Source: Pedobacter kyungheensis (GTDB lineage Bacteria; Bacteroidota; Bacteroidia; Sphingobacteriales; Sphingobacteriaceae). Taken from it: a stretch of DNA of 64,000 bases. The translations under genes were made by a program, and so were the position numbers. Shown in pieces: positions 1-8,325 of this stretch (its first letter is position 1; each line of letters begins with the position of its first letter). The stretch covers positions 1 through 64,000 of the forward strand of contig NZ_JSYN01000007.1 of the NCBI RefSeq assembly GCF_000812965.1, in the 5' to 3' direction. The notes beneath the pieces were generated by a model. The model was given only the letters and a program-made list of their open reading frames with translations. It was not told the DNA's origin and searched no databases.

Positions 1-99
1 TCGTCATTGCGAGAAGGCTTTTTCAGCCGACGAAGCAATCTTTGTAGCAAGAACTACCTGCATGAAAGATTGCTTCGTCGTTCCTTCTCGCAATGACGA
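1..99. repeat. Large intergenic palindromic repeat
   Basis: Two nested inverted repeats are visible. The outer arms at 1-17 and 83-99 are perfect reverse complements (CGTCATTGCGAGAAGG and its complement). The inner arms at 30-43 and 65-78 form a perfect 14-bp pair (ACGAAGCAATCTTT). The element reads as a long imperfect hairpin with no coding capacity, of the 'cgtcattgcgag' type I associate with Bacteroidota intergenic repeats. A related half-element (tgtcattc ... cgaaatgacg) lies at about 135-182. Confidence 0.85.
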
Positions 100-342
100 T
101 TTTTCGAGTAGATCAATGGCGTTAGGATCTGCCTGTCATTCATATTGATTTTTATAGTAGAGATTAATTCTCGAAATGACGATTTTTTTGTTTTGGGAAA
201 TCTTGAGATCTACTCTGATAGCCAAATAATTACACTATATACCGAAGAACAAAAAAAATATTAAAAAAAATCGCCTATAGGGGTTTAAGTAAAAATCACT
301 AACTTAGTAGATTTTTCGCTTTGGTTTTTATGAAAAATCGCC

Positions 343-369
343 AAAAAAAAATCGAGGGGCGAAGCCCCT
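343..369 (-). terminator. Intrinsic terminator of rmuC
   Basis: On the minus strand AGGGGC-TTC-GCCCCT (369-355) is followed, after a short TCGA spacer, by a run of nine T (351-343). It sits just beyond the rmuC stop codon. Confidence 0.75.
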
Positions 370-390
370 TTTGTTACAAAACGCCTTAAT

Positions 391-1764
391 TTATTCGGTA
401 ATATCTAAATATTTCGAGTCGATTTGTTTGGTGGCTTTTGCGCCCAGTTTTTTAATTTTTTCTGAGGCATTAACCAGATTGCCTGATCCTTCTGACAATT
501 TATTCAGCGCTTTATCATAAGCATCCTGGCTCTGCTTAACATAGCGGCCAATATTTTCCATATCACCTATAAAACCGACAAACTTATCGTACATATTACC
601 GCTCAAACGGGCAATTTCCATCACATTGCGGTTTTGGCGCTCCTGTTTCCACATGCTGGCTATGGTGCGTAAAGTTGCCAACAAAGTAGATGGACTTACA
701 ATTACCACTCGCCTGTCCCAGGCAAAATTGAATATTTCCGCATCTTTTTGTACCGCAATACTAAAAGATGATTCGATGGGAACGAAAAGTAACACAAAAT
801 CAGGCGAGTTGATTTTATACAAATCCTGATAATTTTTTGATGATAACTCTTGTACATGATTTTTAATAGAGGCTAAATGCTGTTTTACGTAGCCATCACG
901 CTCCTCATCTGTTTCGGCTGAAACTGAACGTTCATAAGCCACCAAACTCACCTTAGCGTCGACAATCAGATGTTTATCATCGGGCAAATCGATCACCACA
1001 TCAGGTTGAAAACGACTACCATCGGCAGAAGTGTGCGTAGCCTGTATACGGTATTCCTGATCGCGTACCAGACCTGAGCGCTCTAGAACCTTCTCTAAGA
1101 TCACTTCGCCCCAGTTTCCCTGCTTTTTGCTATCGCCTTTCAGCGCTTTAGTTAAATTATTCGCATCTTCCTGTATCTGTTTGCTTTGATCCATTAATAA
1201 AGAAATTACGCCTTTTAGGGTATTCCTTTCGTCTGATTCAGCTTTGTAAACCTTTTCAACTTTATCCTCGAAAGCCTTGATATTCTCTTTCAGCGGATTT
1301 AAGATGATATCCAGATTGGTACGGTTTTGCTCAATAAATTTGGTCGATTTTTCTTCCAGTATTTTATTGGCGATCAATTCGAAATCTTTATTGAGTTTTT
1401 GTTGCGATTGCTCAAAACTAATTTTTTGCTCAGCGAGTTTTTCTTTTTCGGCCAGGTAAAAAGAACGGGTGCTTTCCAGCTCCCGGTTGGCATCGGCCAG
1501 GCGATCACGCTCCGATTGCAATTCGTCTATCAAACGTTGCTGCTCCTGCTTAAGCAAAATGGTAACGTGTTCTTTCTCTGTCGAAAGATTAGCTACCCGT
1601 TCATCGGCTTTGGCCAGGTTAATTTTTAACGATTCGTTTTCAGTCCTCATCCTTTCGAAATCTTCAACTGAAAATTGTGCGATTGGAGTTTGAGGCTTTC
1701 TAACCAACAAAATGACCAGAACAATTAAAACAACAACTAATAGTGCAACGGCAACAGTTTCCAT
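391..1764 (-). CDS. rmuC: RmuC-family DNA recombination protein
   Basis: 457-residue RmuC homologue. RmuC proteins are predicted nucleases that limit inversions at short inverted repeats in E. coli. Seen here: an N-terminal membrane segment (AVALLVVVLIVLVILLV), a long charged coiled coil to about residue 200, then the RmuC domain with GNWGEVILEKVL (about 215) and a PD-(D/E)xK-like core, QPDVVIDLP followed by IVDAKVSL (about 250-270). I start at METVAVALL (1764); the 16 residues possible upstream would be a hydrophobic leader absent from the family. It is a single gene with its own terminator at 343-369, divergent from purU. Confidence 0.92.
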   Translation of the reverse strand: METVAVALLVVVLIVLVILLVRKPQTPIAQFSVEDFERMRTENESLKINLAKADERVANLSTEKEHVTILLKQEQQRLIDELQSERDRLADANRELESTRSFYLAEKEKLAEQKISFEQSQQKLNKDFELIANKILEEKSTKFIEQNRTNLDIILNPLKENIKAFEDKVEKVYKAESDERNTLKGVISLLMDQSKQIQEDANNLTKALKGDSKKQGNWGEVILEKVLERSGLVRDQEYRIQATHTSADGSRFQPDVVIDLPDDKHLIVDAKVSLVAYERSVSAETDEERDGYVKQHLASIKNHVQELSSKNYQDLYKINSPDFVLLFVPIESSFSIAVQKDAEIFNFAWDRRVVIVSPSTLLATLRTIASMWKQERQNRNVMEIARLSGNMYDKFVGFIGDMENIGRYVKQSQDAYDKALNKLSEGSGNLVNASEKIKKLGAKATKQIDSKYLDITE

Positions 1765-1953
1765 AATGATAAAAATTTTAGTAAAATTCAAAAAAATAAG
1801 TGTATTTACCAAAATAATTCGCTTACTGTTTTGCTGCTGAGCAAATAGCTAAATAGTGCATATTAAATCATATAGTGTATTTAAAAGAAAGCTATTGCAT
1901 TAAAAAGCCCGAAAATAGGCGAAAAATTTTTATCATTGGTTTTCCGTATCCGT

Positions 1954-2793
1954 ATGAACGAATTAACAGTACTCATATCCTGCCCAGATCAGGTTGGTTT
2001 AGTAACCCACATTACACGTGTATTGGCGGCACACCAGCTCAACATTATTGCCATGCGCGAATTTGTTGACGAAGCCAACAAGGCATTTTTTACCCGGATA
2101 GCCTGTACAGGAGATCTGGGAGAACCAGAACAATTAAAAGAAAAATTGCTCGAAAACCTTCCTGAAAATACTGAAGTTAATTTAATTACACAGCAGGAGA
2201 AACAGGTTGCTGTTTTGGTAACCAAAGAATACCATTGCCTGGCCGAAATATTGATAAAAAACCACTTTAAAACTTTGGGGGCTAATGTAAAGTGTGTAAT
2301 TGGTAACTATGAATCTTTGCGTGATTTTACCGAAAAACTAGGCATTCCGTTTTTTTATGTCGATCATAACAATAAGGATAAAGCTGTTTTTGAGGCGGAG
2401 ATAAAAGAAATTGTAAATCAATTTGATGTAGATTATCTGGTGCTTGCCAAGTTTATGCGCATTTTATCGGCCGATTTTGTTAAGGATTATGCCGGTAAAA
2501 TCATCAATATCCACCATTCGTTTTTGCCCGCTTTTATTGGTGCAAACCCCTACCGACAGGCTTTTGAGCGGGGTGTAAAAATTATTGGTGCAACAGCTCA
2601 TTTTGTAACCGATAACCTGGATGAAGGACCAATTATCACCCAGCATACCAACCACGTTGACCACAATTTTGGCGTTAAGGAAATGGTACGTGCCGGAAAG
2701 GAAATAGAGAAAAAGGTATTGTTAGAAGCACTTGAGCTTATTTTTGAGGATCGTGTTTTTGTAAGTGGAAATAAAACAATTGTATTTAAGTAA
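1954..2793 (+). CDS. purU: Formyltetrahydrofolate deformylase
   Basis: 279 residues. The enzyme hydrolyses 10-formyl-tetrahydrofolate to tetrahydrofolate and formate, balancing one-carbon pools and feeding formate to purine synthesis. The N-terminal ACT domain (about 1-80, ELTVLISCPDQVGLV) is followed by a formyltransferase domain with the family motif NIHHSFLPAFIGANPY and the LDEGPII loop, which includes the catalytic His and Asp. I use the ATG at 1954; the alternative TTG at 1936 overlaps a -7-like TATCATTG (1931-1938), so it would precede the transcription start. Stand-alone gene. Confidence 0.93.
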   Translation: MNELTVLISCPDQVGLVTHITRVLAAHQLNIIAMREFVDEANKAFFTRIACTGDLGEPEQLKEKLLENLPENTEVNLITQQEKQVAVLVTKEYHCLAEILIKNHFKTLGANVKCVIGNYESLRDFTEKLGIPFFYVDHNNKDKAVFEAEIKEIVNQFDVDYLVLAKFMRILSADFVKDYAGKIINIHHSFLPAFIGANPYRQAFERGVKIIGATAHFVTDNLDEGPIITQHTNHVDHNFGVKEMVRAGKEIEKKVLLEALELIFEDRVFVSGNKTIVFK

Positions 2794-2865
2794 GCAGAAG
2801 TAATTTTCTGTCATTTTTTGATGTAAATAAATCCTTATATTTAGGTACACACAAAATGATTTTAA

Positions 2866-3675
2866 ATGAAACGCGTATTCATCTTACTATTCCTATGCGC
2901 CTTCGGCGCCAGGGCTCAAGACGGGCTAAAATTCGACAAGTTATTAATTGATTGTGAAGACAAATGGATTGCGCTATCGCTCGATGATGGTGCCAGTTAT
3001 GCTTTCGGTTATGTTTATCTGGATAATTCTGCAGGACTTACCTTCAATCTCAAAGGATCTTTTACAATCGAAAATGGTATTTACCTGCCTAAGCATACCC
3101 CAGAAGTTAAAAACAGAATTGAACCAAGCGAGCGTAAAGTTGCAGTAATCCCATCAAAAAGGCTTTCAGAGCTTCAGGTTGAAAAAACGCCTGTCCAATT
3201 TGATTATATCGGGAAAAACAATAAACAAGACCGGTACCTTAAACTGGCTATGATATGCAAAAAATGGAGGAGGTTTAAGCAGGCCGAACGGTACAATGCT
3301 TTAGCTGTAAGTACATACACTTATTTCAGTTTTGATGGTACAAATTTTATTAGTGAAACAATCCCAAAACCTCAAGAAGCATCAAGAATAAAGGTTTTGA
3401 ACGGAAATTATACAGATAGCTACCAGCAGGAAATTTTTAGGCTGGCAAAAGCCGATAAAATGAGAGCTGCCCAGCTTACTTATATCGAAGCGATACGAAT
3501 TTGCGGGGATGAGTCTGCAAAAGCTGATATGGCCTATAACATTGCTTATCAGTATTATATTAAAGCGGATATGAAAAATTTTGACATCTGGTGTAATGAA
3601 GTGAAAAGGTGGATTGTTAAGGATAATGGTTATGCGGATAAGTTAGATAAGATGAGGACTATGTTAAGCAAGTAA
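2866..3675 (+). CDS. Secreted protein of unknown function, tandem paralogue A
   Basis: 269 residues with a clear signal peptide (MKRVFILLFLCAFGARA, cut before QDGL). I do not recognise the family. It is a paralogue of the next gene: both have LKF(D/N)...IDCED(K/R)WIAL and GF/YVYLDNSAGLT near the N-terminus, and AKADMAYNIAYQYY with NEVKRWIV near the C-terminus. The C-terminal half looks like degenerate TPR helices; compared with its neighbour it has lost part of the middle. A -7-like TATATTTA lies at 2836-2843, 23 bases before the ATG. It is probably cotranscribed with the next gene (24-base gap) and is periplasmic or outer-membrane exposed by inference. Confidence 0.85.
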   Translation: MKRVFILLFLCAFGARAQDGLKFDKLLIDCEDKWIALSLDDGASYAFGYVYLDNSAGLTFNLKGSFTIENGIYLPKHTPEVKNRIEPSERKVAVIPSKRLSELQVEKTPVQFDYIGKNNKQDRYLKLAMICKKWRRFKQAERYNALAVSTYTYFSFDGTNFISETIPKPQEASRIKVLNGNYTDSYQQEIFRLAKADKMRAAQLTYIEAIRICGDESAKADMAYNIAYQYYIKADMKNFDIWCNEVKRWIVKDNGYADKLDKMRTMLSK

Positions 3676-3699
3676 TTCTTTTATTAATAATAATGCTTT

Positions 3700-4527
3700 A
3701 TGATACGTTTAGTTGTATTTTTAACGTTTTGTGCATTAAGTGCTTATGCGCAAACAGAACTGAAATTCAATCAAAAGATAATAGATTGCGAAGATCGCTG
3801 GATTGCTTTACCAACCGAAAATGGTTACGCCTATGGCTTTGTTTATCTGGATAACTCAGCTGGCTTAACCTTACTTTTGAACGGAAGCTTTACCATAGCA
3901 GAAAATAATAGGTATGTACCTGCTGATACCGGAAAAAAGTTAATACGAATATTGCTCAATATAGAAAAGGCTGCACTAATCCCTAATGAAAAGTTTGCCG
4001 AGCTCCATATTCATGAGGTACCTGCATGGTTGGCATTTTATAGAACAACTAATAGAAATATAGACCGGCTTTATAGAATGGGTTATATTTATAACCGATG
4101 GAATGAGCAGGAAAAAGCATTGGACTACCTGAATGCTGTAAAAAAGATAGACCGAAGGTATCCGGGATTAGATGGAGAATATGAGTTAGCCTATCGCCGG
4201 TTGGAAAATTTTGATGAGTCTGAGCGCTATTTTTACCGAAGGCTTCGAATTACCCCACACAATACTGATTGGAATAAAAGCAAGCAGGAGATCTTTTTTC
4301 TGACACAGGCCAATGAAATGATTAAAGCTGAAAGTATATATACACAAGCTTTAAGAAGTTGTTCAGATGAAATGTTAAAGGCTGAGATGGCTTACAATAT
4401 TGCCTTTCAGTATTACAAACTGAAAGATAAAATTAAATTTAAGCATTGGCAAAACGAAGTTAATCGCTGGGTTATACCTGAGGATATTTATACCGAGAAA
4501 ATGGAAATGATGGCGGCTAAATTGTAA
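3700..4527 (+). CDS. Secreted TPR-like protein of unknown function, tandem paralogue B
   Basis: 275 residues, signal peptide MIRLVVFLTFCALSAYA cut before QTEL. The N-terminal domain (about 20-115) matches paralogue A. The C-terminal half contains TPR-like pairs (YIYNRWNEQEKALDYLNAV, about 127-145; ELAYRRLENFDESERYFYRRL, about 165-185; IKAESIYTQALRSC; MAYNIAFQYYKL). Its TPR region is fuller than that of paralogue A. The stop codon ends one base before the stop of the convergent FAD oxidoreductase, with no terminator between them. Function unknown; TPR content suggests protein-protein contacts in the periplasm. Confidence 0.85.
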   Translation: MIRLVVFLTFCALSAYAQTELKFNQKIIDCEDRWIALPTENGYAYGFVYLDNSAGLTLLLNGSFTIAENNRYVPADTGKKLIRILLNIEKAALIPNEKFAELHIHEVPAWLAFYRTTNRNIDRLYRMGYIYNRWNEQEKALDYLNAVKKIDRRYPGLDGEYELAYRRLENFDESERYFYRRLRITPHNTDWNKSKQEIFFLTQANEMIKAESIYTQALRSCSDEMLKAEMAYNIAFQYYKLKDKIKFKHWQNEVNRWVIPEDIYTEKMEMMAAKL

Positions 4528-4528
4528 C

Positions 4529-5665
4529 TTATAAGCTTTGCAGGAGCAGGTGGGCAACATCTGCTCCTGTTTGCGAGCCAATAGCTATACCCATACCGTT
4601 ACAGCGTGTAGCACAAAATATACGGGGCTTAACTTCTTCAATAAGTGGTTCGAGCGTTTGGCCAAATGCCATGATACCACTCCATTGCAGGTCTGTTTCG
4701 TGAGGGGTTTTGGGTAAAATCAACGTATCTAATAAATCCTGTAATGCATCCTGAACAATAGCTGTCTGCCCAAAAGCAGTTGTTTCTTCCGTTTTAAAGT
4801 CGAGATTTCGCCCACCGCCCAGCAAAAGCCGGTTGTTGATGTTCCGGAAATAATAATAGCCTTTATCGTAATGAAAAGTGCCTTTAATTTTTAAATCTTT
4901 AATGGGTTTGGTAATTAAAACCTGCCCTCTCCCGGGAACGATTGCGATTTCCGGAATTAAATTTTTAATAAATGCATTGGTCGCTACAATTGTTTTTGTG
5001 CAATAAAAGCTGCCGTTTTTGGTAATTAAGCGTAAACCATTTGTTTCTTCGGCAATACGTTTTACCTGGCAACTGTTAAACAGGTAAATGCCCAGCTGTT
5101 GTGCATAAGCAATCAAGGCTAACATCATTTTGCCCGTATCAATTTGCGCTTCGTATTTATTTTCGATCAATGCTTCAATTGGGCCAAAACCAAAAGCACT
5201 CGCTTTTTTTGAGCTGATGCTAAAAGCATTGATACCAACGATATTGCGTATTAGCTGGTTGTAATGTTCAATTTTGGCTACACATTTTGTAGCCAATGCA
5301 TATTCGCCTTTTTTAAATAATTCATAGCCGCCCAAACATTGATAATCAATAGTGTTATCGCCAAGTAAATTTCGGAGTTTAAGCAGGCCTTTCCATCGTT
5401 TTTCTATAAGGGCAGCCAAACCATTTACTCCAGCCTTTTCTTCTTGTTCAATGAGTTCAGAAATGCTCCCAAAGCATGCAAAACCCGCATTTTTAGTACT
5501 TGCACCTGCAGGCAGAAAACCACTTTCTAGCAAGGCAATTTTTAAAGAGGGCACCGTTTTTTTAAGGTGGATTGCCGCGTTTAAACCTACGATACCACTA
5601 CCAATAATAATTACATCGTAATTAAAAAATGATTCTCTTTCCCAATATGAAAGTGCATTTGGCAT
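4529..5665 (-). CDS. FAD-dependent amino-acid oxidase-like (DAO family) oxidoreductase
   Basis: 378 residues. Rossmann FAD-binding motif at the N-terminus (DVIIIGSGIVGLNAA, about 17-31), GASTKNAGF substrate/FAD loop, the central GRGQVLITKP strand, YYFRNINNRLLLGGGRN, and a C-terminal RCNGMGIAIGSQTGADVA flavin-binding segment. This order is typical of glycine oxidase/DAO proteins; substrate not predictable. I choose the ATG at 5665 over the longer ORF start at 5743 because a TACATTTA -7 box (5677-5670, minus strand) ends four bases before it, which would make the mRNA leaderless. Confidence 0.85.
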   Translation of the reverse strand: MPNALSYWERESFFNYDVIIIGSGIVGLNAAIHLKKTVPSLKIALLESGFLPAGASTKNAGFACFGSISELIEQEEKAGVNGLAALIEKRWKGLLKLRNLLGDNTIDYQCLGGYELFKKGEYALATKCVAKIEHYNQLIRNIVGINAFSISSKKASAFGFGPIEALIENKYEAQIDTGKMMLALIAYAQQLGIYLFNSCQVKRIAEETNGLRLITKNGSFYCTKTIVATNAFIKNLIPEIAIVPGRGQVLITKPIKDLKIKGTFHYDKGYYYFRNINNRLLLGGGRNLDFKTEETTAFGQTAIVQDALQDLLDTLILPKTPHETDLQWSGIMAFGQTLEPLIEEVKPRIFCATRCNGMGIAIGSQTGADVAHLLLQSL

Positions 5666-5669
5666 AGTA

Positions 5670-5677
5670 TAAATGTA
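5670..5677 (-). promoter_or_regulatory. -7 box for the FAD oxidoreductase
   Basis: TACATTTA on the minus strand (7 of 8 to TAnnTTTG), followed by TACT and then the ATG at 5665. The spacing predicts transcription starting at or next to the start codon. Confidence 0.55.
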
Positions 5678-5749
5678 CTGTTTTTTAACAGCGAAATAAA
5701 TATGGGAACGCTTTTTGATATACCGGAAATGAAAAACATACATGAGAAA

Positions 5750-6445
5750 ATGGGAGTTTATTTAATATTAATCATCCCGGTATTATTGTTGAGCATGTTT
5801 GTACAATGGCGTTTTAGAAACAAGTTTTCTAAATATGCCGAAATGCAATTGAGCTCAGGTTTATCGGGCAAAGAGGTGGCAGAGCGAATGCTGCATGATA
5901 ACGGAATTTACGATGTGAAGGTGATGAGTACCGAAGGACAATTAACGGATCATTATAATCCTACAGATAAGACTGTAAATTTAAGTACAGATGTTTACTA
6001 TAGCCGCAGTGTTGCGGCAGCGGCAGTTGCTGCACACGAATGTGGGCATGCCCTGCAACAGGCTAAATCTTATAACTGGTTGCAGCTAAGGAGCAGCATG
6101 GTGCCTGTAGTTAGCATTTCGTCTAACCTTTTACAATGGGTTTTGCTCATTGGGGTACTTTTAATCAGTTTTACCGGTAACCCGATTGTATTGGCCATTG
6201 GTGTGGTTGGTTTGGCTTTAATTACCATATTTAGCATTATCACACTTCCGGTTGAGTTCGACGCGAGCAACAGGGCCTTAGCCTGGTTAAAAAATAACTA
6301 TGGCGTAATGCAAACCCAGGAAGAAAATTCACAGGCAAAAGATGCTTTGTGGTGGGCTGCGATGACCTACGTGGTAGCAGCGGTTGGTGCTTTAGCTAAT
6401 TTATTGTATTATGCATCTATGCTTTTTGGAAGAAGCAGGGATTAA
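5750..6445 (+). CDS. Membrane neutral zinc metallopeptidase (YugP-like)
   Basis: 231 residues from the chosen start. N-terminal membrane helix (GVYLILIIPVLLLSMFV), the zinc motif HECGH in AAAAVAAHECGHALQQA (about residues 103-117), then further membrane helices (LLQWVLLIGVLLISF, VLAIGVVGLALITIFSIITL) and a C-terminal helix. This is the layout of YugP-type integral-membrane zinc peptidases; substrate unknown. An ATG at 5702 would add 16 residues; I prefer 5750 because known family members begin directly at the membrane segment. A strong terminator follows at 6471. Confidence 0.85.
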   Translation: MGVYLILIIPVLLLSMFVQWRFRNKFSKYAEMQLSSGLSGKEVAERMLHDNGIYDVKVMSTEGQLTDHYNPTDKTVNLSTDVYYSRSVAAAAVAAHECGHALQQAKSYNWLQLRSSMVPVVSISSNLLQWVLLIGVLLISFTGNPIVLAIGVVGLALITIFSIITLPVEFDASNRALAWLKNNYGVMQTQEENSQAKDALWWAAMTYVVAAVGALANLLYYASMLFGRSRD

Positions 6446-6470
6446 GCAATAACCTATTAAAAACAGAGGC

Positions 6471-6497
6471 TGGCCGGGATATTTTCCGGCCATTTTT
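6471..6497 (+). terminator. Intrinsic terminator of the zinc metallopeptidase gene
   Basis: TGGCCGG (6471-6477) pairs with CCGGCCA (6486-6492), followed by TTTTT. Confidence 0.85.
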
Positions 6498-6589
6498 GTT
6501 TATGATTTTTAAAATAATTGATTCTTTTTTAGGAAAGCAGGGCTTATTTATTATCGGTTAAGACAATCCTGCTCTTCACTTTACTCGTT

Positions 6590-6810
6590 GCACTCGTGCC
6601 CGTTCCGATCAGGTTTAGGCGGCAGGGCTGGTTGTACTATTTTTGGTTGCCAGATGCATAAAATCTGCGACACATGATTAAAAACGGTAATAAGTGGAAT
6701 GGCATTGCTTTCTAAACCTGATCCGATAGCTATCGGATGCAGCGGCAGCTCCCGATTGAAAAGAGGAACTACAGCACAAAGCAGGCTAAGCTTACAATGA
6801 AACACTGAAA
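6590..6810 (-). repeat. Degenerate intergenic repeat, copy 1 (minus orientation)
   Basis: The 408-base gap 6446-6853 holds no credible gene. Read on the minus strand, about 6810-6695 aligns in order with 46192-46310: GAAAAGCAA, then AGCxTA, CCTGCT, GTxCTCT, AATCGGG-x-CTGC, ATCAGGTTTA, and AAGCAA. Copy 1 carries a perfect 18-bp palindrome, ATCCGATAGCTATCGGAT, at 6721-6738. The reading frame through it is a by-product of the repeat. Confidence 0.6.
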
Positions 6811-6853
6811 TTGCTTTTCAACTAAGCTTTCGCAATTGATAATAAGAAAAAAA

Positions 6854-7240
6854 TTAATTCAGTTTATAAGGTGCTATTAACTGAAATTCGGGAATATCCA
6901 CATCAAATTCCGAACCGTCAATATCGCGTCTCATCAGGTAGGTACCTTTCATGCTGCCCATATCGGTCTTTAAATTGCATCCAGATACATAAACATGGGT
7001 TTCGCCTGGCTGGATAATGGGTTGTAAACCCACAACGCCCTCTCCTTCTACCTCGCGACGGCTACTGTTCGAATCGAAAATAAACCACTGGCGACGCATC
7101 AGTTGAACAGCATAATCAGAAAGATTAGATATTTCTACCCGATAAGCGAACATATAATGCTCGTTAGCCGGATTAGAATATTCTGGCTGGTAAACTGTTT
7201 CTACTGAAACTTTAACTCCATCTGTAATAGCTGTAACCAT
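6854..7240 (-). CDS. apaG: ApaG-family protein
   Basis: 128 residues, the usual ApaG/DUF525 length. Recognised by the beta-sandwich pattern: VSVETVYQPEYSNP, FAYRVEISNLSDYAVQLMRRQWFI, GVVGLQPIIQPGETHVYVSG, and MKGTYLMRR near the end. ApaG is linked to Co2+/Mg2+ resistance in enterobacteria, but its biochemical role is unsettled. It lies 34 bases downstream of the dus gene on the same strand, so the two are probably cotranscribed. Confidence 0.93.
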   Translation of the reverse strand: MVTAITDGVKVSVETVYQPEYSNPANEHYMFAYRVEISNLSDYAVQLMRRQWFIFDSNSSRREVEGEGVVGLQPIIQPGETHVYVSGCNLKTDMGSMKGTYLMRRDIDGSEFDVDIPEFQLIAPYKLN

Positions 7241-7274
7241 GATGATTGTGAATGTACAAAAAACTGTTCAAAAA

Positions 7275-8282
7275 TCAAGCCAGTACTTTCGTAGCGTCGT
7301 AATGTGCGAATTTTTCTGCCACTTCTGCTAAAATGCTGTAAATGTTGTTGATATCCGGCTCAGCTACCAACCGCATACGGTAAGGTTTAAAGTCTGGCAG
7401 GCCCTTAAAATAATTAGCATAATGACGGCGCATTTCAAAAATTCCGGTTTTAGGACCTTTCCACTCCAGCGATTTATCTAAATGTGTACGGCAAACGTTA
7501 ATTCGTTCTTCGATAGTTGGTCCGGGAAGGTGTTCTCCTGTTTTGAAGAAATGTTTTACTTCACGAAAAATCCAGGGATAACCAATCGCTGCACGGCCGA
7601 TCATAATGCCATCTACCTCATATTCCATGCGCCAGTTGGCTGCTTTTTCAGGACTATCTACATCGCCGTTGCCAAAAATCGGAATTTTGATTCTCGGGTT
7701 ACGTTTAATTTCCCTGATCAGCGTCCAATCGGCTTCTCCCTTGTATAACTGTGCTCTTGTACGGCCATGGATGGTTAAGGCCTGAATACCCACATCCTGT
7801 AAGCGCTCGGCTACTTCACGAACGTTTTTGGTGTTATCATCCCAGCCGAGGCGGGTTTTAACAGTAACAGGCAGGTGCGAGGCTTTAACAACCGCATCTG
7901 TCATTTTTACCATTTTATCAATATCCTGAAGGAGGCTGGAACCCGCACCTTTGCATACCACATTTTTTACCGGGCAGCCATAATTAATATCAACCAGATC
8001 TGGCCCTGCTGCCGAGGCAATTTCAGAAGCTTCGCGCATGTGATCGATATCGCCACCAAAAATCTGAATGCCGATAGGTCGTTCATATTCAAAAATATCC
8101 AGTTTCTGTCTGCTTTTTGCTGCATCGCGGATCAATCCTTCCGAAGATATAAACTCGGTATACATCATATCGGCTCCGTTTTGTTTGCATACATAACGGA
8201 ATGGCGGATCGCTTACATCCTCCATCGGGGCAAGCAATAACGGGAATTCTCCTAAATCTATATTTCCTATCTTTACAGACAT
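7275..8282 (-). CDS. dusB: tRNA-dihydrouridine synthase (DusB type)
   Basis: 335 residues. Flavoenzyme reducing uridine to dihydrouridine in tRNA. Visible: LLAPMEDVSDPPFR at the N-terminus, DINYGCPVKNVVCKGAG around residues 98-112 with the catalytic Cys, VTVKTRLGWDD, the HGRTRAQLYKG FMN/phosphate region, and GNGDVDSPEKA. A perfect -7 box TACCTTTG lies 30 bases upstream on the minus strand (8319-8312). The DusB assignment is by overall similarity and is less certain than the Dus family itself. Confidence 0.92.
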   Translation of the reverse strand: MSVKIGNIDLGEFPLLLAPMEDVSDPPFRYVCKQNGADMMYTEFISSEGLIRDAAKSRQKLDIFEYERPIGIQIFGGDIDHMREASEIASAAGPDLVDINYGCPVKNVVCKGAGSSLLQDIDKMVKMTDAVVKASHLPVTVKTRLGWDDNTKNVREVAERLQDVGIQALTIHGRTRAQLYKGEADWTLIREIKRNPRIKIPIFGNGDVDSPEKAANWRMEYEVDGIMIGRAAIGYPWIFREVKHFFKTGEHLPGPTIEERINVCRTHLDKSLEWKGPKTGIFEMRRHYANYFKGLPDFKPYRMRLVAEPDINNIYSILAEVAEKFAHYDATKVLA

Positions 8283-8311
8283 TTTCTATCTTCAACGATT
8301 AATAAAACATA

Positions 8312-8319
8312 CAAAGGTA
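8312..8319 (-). promoter_or_regulatory. -7 box for the dus gene
   Basis: TACCTTTG on the minus strand, a perfect TAnnTTTG match 29 bases before the dus ATG. It lies only a few bases before the divergent CPBP gene. Confidence 0.55.
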
Positions 8320-8325
8320 CAAATA

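Noticed and set aside
6581-6805. 74-residue open frame on the minus strand
   Set aside because: It runs through the degenerate repeat shared with 46190-46330 and has no protein-like features.
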